DNA from: Fidelibacterota bacterium
Lineage (GTDB): Bacteria; Marinisomatota; Marinisomatia; Marinisomatales; UBA1611
Direction: 5' to 3'
NCBI GenBank assembly: GCA_002694025.1
Contig: NZKX01000072.1
Span: 1-8,211 of the forward strand
DNA: 8,211 nt
Shown: piece by piece, positions 1 to 6,356 of the stretch
Layout of the letters: every line of letters begins with the position of its first letter
Numbering within the stretch: the first letter of the stretch is position 1
Translations under genes and position numbers: made by a program
The notes under the pieces: model-generated
What the model saw: only the letters and a program-made list of their open reading frames with translations
What the model was told of the DNA's origin: nothing
Databases searched by the model: none

Positions 1-130
1 GCCAATTTTTTGCCTTAAAATGGTAGTGGACGAATTAAGATTTATAAAATTTATTATTTTGCTTTTAGAGTAATGATGACGATTAATTGTTAAAATGATG
101 CCTCTTTCCCGACTATTTATTTGATTGTAG

Positions 131-146
131 TAATTATGCCTAATTA
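131..146. promoter_or_regulatory. Small AT-rich dyad upstream of the receptor gene
   Basis: Two identical TAATTA hexamers, each self-palindromic, flank a TGCC centre, giving a 16-base dyad that ends 11 bases before the AAGGA ribosome site of the receptor gene. It could be an operator overlapping the promoter or a short hairpin in the 5' leader. I see no convincing -35/-10 pair in the 182 bases before the gene, so its role is inference, and such dyads arise easily by chance in AT-rich DNA. Confidence 0.2.
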
Positions 147-168
147 AATAATTTTTCAAGGATTAAAT

Positions 169-186
169 ATGTTAAGTATAAATTGA
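169..186 (+). CDS. Possible 5-codon leader reading frame coupled to the receptor gene
   Basis: An ATG at 169 sits 6 bases after an AAGGA ribosome site (158-162) and opens a frame of five codons (M-L-S-I-N) ending in TGA at 184-186. That stop overlaps the TTG start of the receptor gene at 183, so the junction reads TTGA, similar to the ATGA overlaps used for translational coupling. The ribosome site is well spaced for this ATG and about 20 bases from the TTG, so ribosomes may load here and reinitiate at TTG. Alternatively the ATG is the original receptor start and a small indel put it out of frame, or the ATG is fortuitous. Confidence 0.3.
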   Translation: MLSIN

Positions 187-2300
187 AGTTTATTATTCTT
201 ATATTTATTGTTCTTATTGTTCAAAATATAGTTTTTGCTAGACTAAAACCTGTAAAAGGATATGTTTTGGAAGAAAACCGGAAACCTCTAGAAAAAGCCA
301 AAGTGTTTTCTATTCCTTCTAATACTAGCACGAATACAAATTCTGAAGGTTTTTTTTCTATTGAAGTACCTATTAGAGACCGCAAAATAGTTATCAGTAA
401 AAGCGGTTATCATAGCGATACTTTAAATGTGATATTTTTCAAAAATAACACTAAAGTCATTCTCAAAGAATTTGTAGTAGACAGTCCCTTAGATCAAATA
501 AATCAGTATATTTCTTTTGTTGTATCAAGAAGAGATAATAATATTTTTCATTATCCGATTGAAGATCTTTACATGAGCGGCTATGGTAATTTTGAGTCAA
601 TCTTTTCAACAAACAATTTAATTACTATTAAAACCGGATTAGATGGTCAGAAAAATATCTCCTATAGAGAATCTTTGGAAAGTGATATGGATTTATTGTA
701 TGATGGTATAAAACTAGATGTGTTCAAAAATTCATTAAATAATCTATCTCCGGTATCCAGTCTTGCGATGTCTGACATGGTTATAACGAAAGGAGGACAT
801 TATAAATTAACAGCTTCTCAAGGGGCAATTAATTTTATTCCCGATATTACTTACAATAATAAATTTTCTCTAAGCATCGAGCAAGGTAATAACCATCCCA
901 ATGCTGCACTTAATGGGTATGGATCGCTAGCAAATAAATATGCTGTAATCAATGGAAGTATGGATGGAAAGGAATTTGCCATTGCTTACCAAGATACTAA
1001 TGTTTCTGAGGTTTTTACAAGTATTAATAGAAATTCTTTGAATTTGGCGTATACTAACAGAAAGAACTTAGATTTTCGACTAATGAGTTTTGATAATATC
1101 AAAAATTATTCCAATCAAAGGACTACATCATCAACATCGGATACCTTAAAAAATAGAATTATGAAACTTAGTCAGTGGAGTCCTTTAACAGGCTTAATTA
1201 CTCTTTATGGAATATCACAGACCGATAATGATTTTGGTTATCTTAACAATGATACGATATTAAAAGATTACAAATTATTGGGTGGAGGTATGTCAATAGA
1301 AAAAGATTTTGAGAATTCAATATACACTTTTTCAACCATGACAAATATCGCAGATGCTAAATATTACTTTAATTCTGATAATTTTTACTTTGAAAGACAA
1401 AACTCAATTTTCTCAGGTTCAGCTAAGTATTTTTTTTCGTCGAAAAAAAGGAATTTAAATCTAAAAAGTTTTAGTGTTGTTTACACAAAAGAAAGAACAA
1501 CTGATGTGCCTAGTGCTGCATCATCCCATAATGTAATATCAAACTATTGGGATAATAACAGTATCCAAATAAGGAGTAGTGCAAAAATTAAAAACTATCC
1601 AAAACTGTTATCAATTTATATAAATGCAGGAAATGTTTTTCGAACACCAAGCATTGATGAAATCATAGACAATAGGGTAAGGATTGCGAATTATAAAAAA
1701 GGATTATTACAAGAAAAAAAATCAATGTATGAATTTGGTTTCATTTTCAGTGATAAAATTAAATCTAAGCCTGAAATGTTTAAGGTAGATTTTTCTTGTT
1801 TCCATCATAATTACCTAAATAAAATTAAAAAAGTTATTATTTCAGGTAGCTCATCAAGTTATTCTCTTAATTACGGTAATACTAGCATTTATGGATGCAA
1901 CATAAATACTAAGTACTTCCCAAGATGGAATTGGACTTCTTTCGAAACAACCATTTCAGCATATTCTACTCCTGATTTTTCTTTTTTCCCTTATCATCCA
2001 GCAATTATGATAAGTCAAAATACAACGATTAATACGAAGTATTTCGATATGTTGATAAAAATGAGATCAGAAGGTAAAAAATACATTTCTTCAAGAAATG
2101 TATTTGGCACCTTGGAGACTGTTGAGCTTAACCAGAGTAATTACATTGATATTTTAATCTATAAAAATCTTAATTACAAAATTTTCAATATCGGTATAAG
2201 CCTCTCAGCTGAGAATTTATTTTTTAAAAAACTAATAATTGACAATCTAAGTCTTTTTCCTAATCGCTATTCTATCAATATCAACCTTTTTATTATCTAA
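183..2300 (+). CDS. TonB-dependent outer-membrane receptor with N-terminal carboxypeptidase-regulatory-like domain
   Basis: Predicted 705-residue outer-membrane beta-barrel that would import a ligand using TonB energy; the ligand cannot be told from sequence. Residues 1-19 are a signal peptide (hydrophobic core, then VFA). Residues 22-95 look like the carboxypeptidase-regulatory-like beta-sandwich common before TonB receptors in FCB bacteria. A plug region follows, with LLYDGIKLDVF near 174 and MVITKGGHYKLTASQGAINF near 200-219, matching the 'D-G-I-P-L ... I-E-V-x-R-G' plug pattern. In the barrel, FRTPSIDEI near 487 and EKKSMYEFG at 511-519 match the 'R-x-P-S-x-x-E-L ... K-P-E-x-S-x-x-Y-E-x-G' signature. 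The end has NLF (678-680) and P-N-R (693-695) before a last strand finishing in Ile rather than the usual Phe. The TTG start is used because the frame has no ATG or GTG back to a stop at 141 and TTG places the signal peptide correctly. No SusD-like gene lies beside it. The class is sure, the substrate unknown. Confidence 0.88.
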   Translation: MKFIILIFIVLIVQNIVFARLKPVKGYVLEENRKPLEKAKVFSIPSNTSTNTNSEGFFSIEVPIRDRKIVISKSGYHSDTLNVIFFKNNTKVILKEFVVDSPLDQINQYISFVVSRRDNNIFHYPIEDLYMSGYGNFESIFSTNNLITIKTGLDGQKNISYRESLESDMDLLYDGIKLDVFKNSLNNLSPVSSLAMSDMVITKGGHYKLTASQGAINFIPDITYNNKFSLSIEQGNNHPNAALNGYGSLANKYAVINGSMDGKEFAIAYQDTNVSEVFTSINRNSLNLAYTNRKNLDFRLMSFDNIKNYSNQRTTSSTSDTLKNRIMKLSQWSPLTGLITLYGISQTDNDFGYLNNDTILKDYKLLGGGMSIEKDFENSIYTFSTMTNIADAKYYFNSDNFYFERQNSIFSGSAKYFFSSKKRNLNLKSFSVVYTKERTTDVPSAASSHNVISNYWDNNSIQIRSSAKIKNYPKLLSIYINAGNVFRTPSIDEIIDNRVRIANYKKGLLQEKKSMYEFGFIFSDKIKSKPEMFKVDFSCFHHNYLNKIKKVIISGSSSSYSLNYGNTSIYGCNINTKYFPRWNWTSFETTISAYSTPDFSFFPYHPAIMISQNTTINTKYFDMLIKMRSEGKKYISSRNVFGTLETVELNQSNYIDILIYKNLNYKIFNIGISLSAENLFFKKLIIDNLSLFPNRYSININLFII

Positions 2301-2310
2301 AGTTTCAAAT

Positions 2311-2347
2311 AATAGTTAAAAATACTTATAGCTTATTTTTAATTATT
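2311..2347 (+). terminator. Candidate terminator hairpin after the receptor gene
   Basis: Starting 10 bases after the receptor stop, arms 2311-2324 and 2334-2347 can pair over 14 positions (13 Watson-Crick plus one G-U) around a 9-base loop. The stem is nearly all A/T, and the T-rich tract lies inside the right arm rather than after it, so it is not a canonical intrinsic terminator. In an AT-rich genome it could still end transcription or protect the 3' end of the mRNA. Placement directly after the stop, before a 282-base gap, supports the call. Confidence 0.42.
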
Positions 2348-2482
2348 TAGCTTTATATCAGCTATAAAGATCTAATTATTTGATTTTAATAGATAGCCTT
2401 ATCTAATAGGTAAAAAATTGGAGAGAAAACTAGTTCAAAACTCAATATTACATTTTGTAATTAAACAATTCTTATTAGCATC

Positions 2483-2510
2483 ATTTTAAAAATTTAAATT
2501 ATTTTAAAAT
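2483..2510. promoter_or_regulatory. 28-base A/T-only block in the leader region of trxA
   Basis: The stretch contains no G or C and carries ATTTTAAAA twice (2483-2491 and 2501-2509), about 75-100 bases before the trxA start. A -10-like TATAAG follows at 2520-2525 without a recognisable -35. The block could serve as an UP element or an easily melted promoter region for the trxA-trxB pair. The rest of the 2301-2582 gap shows only the terminator-like hairpin and a weak 6-base-pair stem at 2390-2405. Confidence 0.18.
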
Positions 2511-2582
2511 GGATACTTTTATAAGGAATAGTTACTTTAATTTTAGTGCATTATTTTTAATTACAATTGGAGATTTAGTATT

Positions 2583-2909
2583 ATGTCAGATTATGTTTAT
2601 GAATTCACGGATCAAAATTTTGAGACCGATGTGCAAGAGTCAGACCTACCAGTTCTCATTGATTTCTGGGCTGTCTGGTGTGGCCCATGCAAAGCCATAG
2701 CTCCTGTATTAGAAGAAATCGCTAAAGAGTACAAAGGAAAAATAAAAGTAGGTAAGGTTGACGTAGACAAAAATCAAGGCACTGCATCAAGATATGGTGT
2801 GCGAAGCATTCCTACTCTTTTATTAATGAAAAATGGAGAAATTATTAATCAGTTGGTTGGTGCAGTACCAAAATCCAATATAACTGATATTCTAGATGAT
2901 ATTTTATAG
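2583..2909 (+). CDS. trxA: Thioredoxin
   Basis: Cytoplasmic dithiol-disulfide oxidoreductase of 108 residues, the usual size for thioredoxin 1. The active site W-C-G-P-C spans 32-36, with Cys33 as attacking and Cys36 as resolving cysteine. The buried Asp27 lies in the preceding strand (LIDFWA), and cis-Pro77 in RSIPT is in its standard place. There is no signal peptide, so it should serve cytoplasmic targets such as ribonucleotide reductase, peroxiredoxins and methionine sulfoxide reductase. The ATG at 2583 is chosen because GGAG lies at 2569-2572, 10 bases upstream, and the protein begins at the normal point. Its reductase starts 18 bases after its stop, so the two are almost certainly co-transcribed. 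An alternative-frame ORF from 2509 overlaps the start and looks like chance. Confidence 0.97.
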   Translation: MSDYVYEFTDQNFETDVQESDLPVLIDFWAVWCGPCKAIAPVLEEIAKEYKGKIKVGKVDVDKNQGTASRYGVRSIPTLLLMKNGEIINQLVGAVPKSNITDILDDIL

Positions 2910-2927
2910 AGTAAGGTTTTATCAAAA

Positions 2928-3848
2928 ATGAAAAGAAAAGTTATTATTATTGGTTCAGGACCAGCTGGACTTACCGCCGCAATTTATAGTGCTAGAGCAA
3001 ATTTAAGCCCTTTAGTTTTCGAAGGATCCCAACCTGGTGGTCAGCTTACTATTACAACTGACGTGGAAAATTATCCTGGTTTTCCTAACGGCATAATGGG
3101 TCCGGAGATGATGGAAGAATTTAGAAAACAAGCTAAGAGATTTGGTGCAGAATGTTTATTCCAAACCGTAGAAAAAGTTGATTTATCAAAAAAACCATTT
3201 TCTGTATGGTCAAATGGCAAAAAACATACTTCAGAATCTATTATAATTTCCACCGGCGCATCCGCAAGGTTACTTGGCTTAGATTCTGAAAAAGAACTCA
3301 TGGGACATGGTGTTTCAGCCTGTGCTACTTGCGATGGATTTTTTTATAAGGATAAAGAAGTTGTTGTAGTTGGTGGTGGAGATTCTGCAATGGAGGAAGC
3401 AACATTCTTAACTAAATTTGCATCTAAAGTGACAATTATTCACCGGAGAGAAGAATTTAGAGCTTCGAAAATAATGGTCGATAGAGCTAAAAATAATTCC
3501 AAGATATCCATTAAGTACAATTATATAGTAAAAAATATCTTAGGTAATAAAAATTCAGGAGTTGAATCAATTGAAATTGAAAATGTTATTTCTAAAAAGA
3601 CTAGTATCTTCAAATGTGATGGAGTCTTCATAGCTATTGGACATGTTCCTAATACAGAATTATTCAATAATATTATACATCTTGATGAGAATGGATATAT
3701 CAAAACATTGCCAGATTCCACTCATACCAATATAAACGGAGTTTTTGCCTGCGGAGACGTCCAAGATAGTATTTATAAACAGGCAGTAACTGCTGCCGGA
3801 TCAGGGTGCATGGCCGCCCTCGATGCTGAAAAATGGTTAGAATGCTAA
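2928..3848 (+). CDS. trxB: Thioredoxin-disulfide reductase (NADPH, FAD)
   Basis: Flavoenzyme of 306 residues that passes electrons from NADPH through FAD and a redox-active disulfide to thioredoxin. The N-terminal FAD Rossmann motif is G-S-G-P-A-G (9-14). The redox centre C-A-T-C spans 132-135, as in low-molecular-weight bacterial reductases. The NADPH-binding motif G-G-G-D-S-A is at 149-154, with the 2'-phosphate-binding H-R-R at 172-174, favouring NADPH over NADH or ferredoxin. The C-terminal FAD motif FACGDVQD surrounds Asp277, and the following KQAVTAAGSGCMAALDAE run closely resembles the E. coli enzyme. An AAGG at 2913-2916 supports the ATG. It forms an operon with trxA directly upstream, giving a complete thioredoxin system. 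Nothing appears truncated; the protein is slightly shorter than E. coli TrxB. Confidence 0.97.
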   Translation: MKRKVIIIGSGPAGLTAAIYSARANLSPLVFEGSQPGGQLTITTDVENYPGFPNGIMGPEMMEEFRKQAKRFGAECLFQTVEKVDLSKKPFSVWSNGKKHTSESIIISTGASARLLGLDSEKELMGHGVSACATCDGFFYKDKEVVVVGGGDSAMEEATFLTKFASKVTIIHRREEFRASKIMVDRAKNNSKISIKYNYIVKNILGNKNSGVESIEIENVISKKTSIFKCDGVFIAIGHVPNTELFNNIIHLDENGYIKTLPDSTHTNINGVFACGDVQDSIYKQAVTAAGSGCMAALDAEKWLEC

Positions 3849-3854
3849 GCTATT

Positions 3855-3909
3855 ATTGCATTTTCTTAAACATGTTTAGGTCGCTAAATAGAATTTTTTT
3901 CAATGCAAT
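3855..3909 (+). repeat. 8-base inverted repeat bracketing the trxB-ABC gap
   Basis: ATTGCATT (3855-3862) and AATGCAAT (3902-3909) are exact reverse complements; a G-T and an A-T pair can extend the stem by two. The loop contains a 12-base perfect palindrome TAAACATGTTTA (3867-3878) and the terminator-like hairpin listed separately. The right arm touches the AAGGA ribosome site (3911-3915) of the next gene, so folding could influence its translation. The palindrome and the terminator stem overlap and cannot form together, a point consistent with, but not proof of, alternative folds. Confidence 0.35.
3873..3900 (+). terminator. Candidate intrinsic terminator after trxB
   Basis: TGTTTAG (3873-3879) pairs with CTAAATA (3884-3890) over seven positions including one G-U, around the tetraloop GTCG. 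Three bases later comes a run of seven T (3894-3900). Hairpin plus T-run, 24 bases after the trxB stop and before the next ribosome site, fits a weak rho-independent terminator that would end or attenuate the trxA-trxB transcript. The stem is short and AT-rich, so read-through into the ABC-like gene is likely. Confidence 0.4.
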
Positions 3910-3922
3910 GAAGGATTAGATT

Positions 3923-4669
3923 ATGGCGAAAATTAGAAGATTAATTTTTGAAATCAATAATTTAAACAAAAGTTACAATTCTTATGATGCTCTAAAATTA
4001 AAGAAGCTTGATATTCATCCAGGAACTATCTACGGAGTAGTTGGTACAATTGGTAGCGGAAAAACTACATTGTTAAATCTAATGGCGGGTTTTGACACCC
4101 AATCCTCTGGTTCTTTGCTTTATGAAGGAAAAGAATATGAAAAAAATTGGTTGGGAAGAATTAAACAAAACAAATCTATTTTTAGCTCAATAGATCCCAA
4201 GCATAATGGTATAAATAAAACAATCTCTAATTATGTATCAGACCAATTTCCAAGAAAAAAAAATATGATTGAAAATAGATACTTTAAAAACAGTAGTTTC
4301 AAGCATCTTTGGACAAGACGAATTGATATGCTATCTGCAGGAGAGCTTAATTGGCTGGGTATGATTGTTGCTTGTGAATGCGATCCAAGAGTTCTTCTTA
4401 TTGATGATTATGGAATGTACTTTAACACATCAATGGAGAAAGATTTCAGAGCTCAGTTAATAAAAATGAACCGTTCATTAGGTACTACAATAATTCTTAG
4501 CTCTGCCTCCGATATGTATTTAAAATATTTTGCTTCTGTTTTAATTTTTTTAGATCACGGGCATATATCCAAAATTAGAACAGGTAATTCCCGGGGGAAT
4601 AAAAAAGATAAGAATCAAAGGAAGAAGAGTTTTCCAAATAAAAAGAGAAAATATTATAATAGAAATTAG
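3923..4669 (+). CDS. ABC-type ATPase domain protein with degenerate catalytic motifs and basic C-terminal tail
   Basis: 248-residue cytoplasmic protein with the ABC nucleotide-binding fold; function not recognised. Visible motifs in order: A-loop aromatic Tyr18 (LNKSY); intact Walker A G41-T-I-G-S-G-K-T48; a segment near 84-92 (KSIFSSIDP) where the Q-loop Gln is replaced, apparently by Ser88; signature LSAGE at 137-141 instead of LSGGQ/E; Walker B VLLIDD at 157-162, with Asp162 where the catalytic Glu is expected; and IILSSASD at 190-197 where the switch His should be. Ser at that last site is also seen in one half of sugar-type ABC ATPases such as RbsA. It should bind ATP, but hydrolysis may be slow. 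The last 30 residues are disordered-looking, with 13 Lys/Arg and one acid. AAGGA at 3911-3915, 7 bases before the ATG, supports the start. There is no permease gene beside it; trxB lies upstream and a propeller gene starts 22 bases downstream. It may be a transporter ATPase acting with distant partners or a non-transport ABC protein. Confidence 0.8.
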   Translation: MAKIRRLIFEINNLNKSYNSYDALKLKKLDIHPGTIYGVVGTIGSGKTTLLNLMAGFDTQSSGSLLYEGKEYEKNWLGRIKQNKSIFSSIDPKHNGINKTISNYVSDQFPRKKNMIENRYFKNSSFKHLWTRRIDMLSAGELNWLGMIVACECDPRVLLIDDYGMYFNTSMEKDFRAQLIKMNRSLGTTIILSSASDMYLKYFASVLIFLDHGHISKIRTGNSRGNKKDKNQRKKSFPNKKRKYYNRN

Positions 4670-4691
4670 TCAAAAACCGAAGAATCACTCC

Positions 4692-6356
4692 TTGAATCGA
4701 TTTAATATACAGAAAAATTCTTTATTAAAAAGATTTCTATACAAATGTAGTATTATTATCCTTGCATGTTCGTACTCTTTATCGCAACCATTAAAAAGCT
4801 TTAGACCCTTTGATTGGGTTTTGTATAAATCTACTGGTTCAATTACATCTTTTACAGAAGGTTACTCATACATATATATAGGTACAACTTTAGGAGGTAT
4901 TAAGAGGTTTAATATCTACGGAAATTATTTTGATAACCCTATTTCTACTGCACAAGGTCTTGAAAATAATGAAGTAAGTGCTGTGCATTTTGATAAAAAA
5001 ACAGGATTTCTGTGGGCATCTACATCTGGTTATGTTCAATACTCCTTTTCCAGAGAAAATGATTGGTTTTCTAAGAATTTTCATGATATTGGTCTTTCAA
5101 AATTTGATAAGATAACCAAAATTGGATCTTCAGATAGTTATGTTTGGTTAAAAGCTAGATCATCTTATGTAAAGCTTGATCAATCCTCCGGCACAATGGT
5201 AGGAATTTACCCAATTCCTGATGAATTAAGTATCGAGTGGAGTAGCGGTGAATACAGATCAGATCAGCAGTTTGATAAGGACTTCACAGATTTTATTATA
5301 TTAGATGGTTGGATTTTCAATGGGAACGAACTAATTGATCAAAATGGAAGTCGAAAAAAAATTACCTCGGTGTTCTTTAGTCAATATGGAAACATTTATT
5401 TAGGATCTGAAAATGGTGTAGTTTTTTATGGGTCAGAAACAATGGAAACTTTTAAACCAGTAGTACCTGATATAATTAATGAAGATGTACTGTCACTTTA
5501 TTTAGACAATTATCATTTATGGGTAGGGAGTCTAAATTTTTTAAAATCAGAAGGTATTTCAAAAATTGATGTAAAATCTTTAGAGTCTTTTCCTTTTAAA
5601 TTTGAGGAAACAATTAATATGGAGCCTTCTCCCATTTATTCAATCATTAGTTCTGAAAATGAAGTTTGGGTTGGAGGAGAAGGAATAATACTGTATTATA
5701 ATGAAAAAAAGAATTTTTGGAAAACACTGGATCAAGGAAGAGGTATATCAGATGGGATTGTTTGGGATATGTGTATCTCAGATCGACATCTTTGGACTGC
5801 AACTTCTAGAGGTATCAATAGAATAGATTTGGCTACGCATTCAATTAACCTTATCGGTATTGAGGAATATTTTAGGGATACACAAGTATATTCTATTGAA
5901 AATATAAATGATCAAATATGGATAGGATCAAGAAAAGGTTTGTTTATTTATTCTCAGGATGACCCTAAACTTATAAATGCTTTGGATTTACAAAAAAAAG
6001 ATGAACTCATAAATAATTTTTATAATTTCACATCTATCCATGAAAATGATGACTTAGTCTATGTTGCGGGAGATATGGGTGTAGCTAGGTTTAATACCAT
6101 GCAAAATGAATGGGAATTGATCTCGCCTTCAGTCGTATATGGAGCAGAGACTGTGTACTCTATGACAGTAAATGATAAATTTTTATTTTTGGGGACAAGA
6201 AACGGTCTTTCTAGAATTAATAAATCAACAGGCTTAGTCAGAGAATATACATATCCTTTTATAGGTCAGGTTAATGATATGGTTTTAGATGGAAATGTCC
6301 TTTGGATTGGATCAAATAACGGGTTGTTAAAGTTTAAATGGAAAAGGGATTTATGA
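4692..6356 (+). CDS. Secreted beta-propeller protein (two-component-regulator-propeller-type repeats)
   Basis: 554-residue exported protein built almost wholly of propeller blades; no kinase, protease or sorting domain is visible. The N-terminus has a basic stretch and a hydrophobic segment to about residue 31. I-L-A-C ending at Cys26 could be a lipobox, otherwise a signal peptidase I site lies a few residues later. Blade motifs of the form aromatic-h-G-[ST]-x-x-G-h occur near residues 62, 108, 152, 236, 277, 326, 368, 410, 457, 499 and 538 (examples IYLGSENGV, IWIGSRKGL, LWIGSNNGL), with a weak one near 204. That makes about 11-12 blades of 40-50 residues, probably two propellers. Similar repeats occur in sensor domains of hybrid kinases and in PorZ of type IX secretion, but no PorZ-type C-terminal domain is present. 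The TTG start is the first usable start in a frame open from 4554; its ribosome site is poor. The stop overlaps the next gene by ATGA, so they are co-translated. Confidence 0.8.
   Translation: MNRFNIQKNSLLKRFLYKCSIIILACSYSLSQPLKSFRPFDWVLYKSTGSITSFTEGYSYIYIGTTLGGIKRFNIYGNYFDNPISTAQGLENNEVSAVHFDKKTGFLWASTSGYVQYSFSRENDWFSKNFHDIGLSKFDKITKIGSSDSYVWLKARSSYVKLDQSSGTMVGIYPIPDELSIEWSSGEYRSDQQFDKDFTDFIILDGWIFNGNELIDQNGSRKKITSVFFSQYGNIYLGSENGVVFYGSETMETFKPVVPDIINEDVLSLYLDNYHLWVGSLNFLKSEGISKIDVKSLESFPFKFEETINMEPSPIYSIISSENEVWVGGEGIILYYNEKKNFWKTLDQGRGISDGIVWDMCISDRHLWTATSRGINRIDLATHSINLIGIEEYFRDTQVYSIENINDQIWIGSRKGLFIYSQDDPKLINALDLQKKDELINNFYNFTSIHENDDLVYVAGDMGVARFNTMQNEWELISPSVVYGAETVYSMTVNDKFLFLGTRNGLSRINKSTGLVREYTYPFIGQVNDMVLDGNVLWIGSNNGLLKFKWKRDL

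Noticed and set aside
2..73. Short open stretch at the left edge that could be the tail of an upstream gene (stop TAA 71-73)
   Set aside because: Only 23 codons, low complexity, and no recognisable family ending; too short to separate from chance.
2351..2369. Hairpin CTTTATA-TCAGC-TATAAAG downstream of the receptor gene
   Set aside because: Seven mostly A-T pairs without a T-run; the longer adjacent repeat at 2311-2347 is the better candidate.
2509..2700. 63-codon frame starting before trxA
   Set aside because: Over half lies in another frame of the certain trxA gene, there is no good ribosome site, and the translation resembles nothing known.
3071..3721. Antisense frames inside trxB (3071-3301 and 3521-3721)
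   Set aside because: They are fully inside a clear, conserved trxB and are shadows of its codon pattern.
4587..4600. GC-rich inverted repeat ATTCC-CGGG-GGAAT in the tail of the ABC-like gene
   Set aside because: The 5-base stem is followed by A rather than T and lies within coding sequence; not terminator-like and too short to claim function.
4890..5084. Antisense frame inside the propeller gene
   Set aside because: It lies in a region with clear blade motifs on the + strand and shows no protein features of its own.
6338..6352. ATG at 6338 as start of the GWxTD gene
   Set aside because: The ATG at 6353 gives the ATGA overlap, a nearby purine-rich ribosome site and a cleaner signal peptide; the earlier start remains possible.
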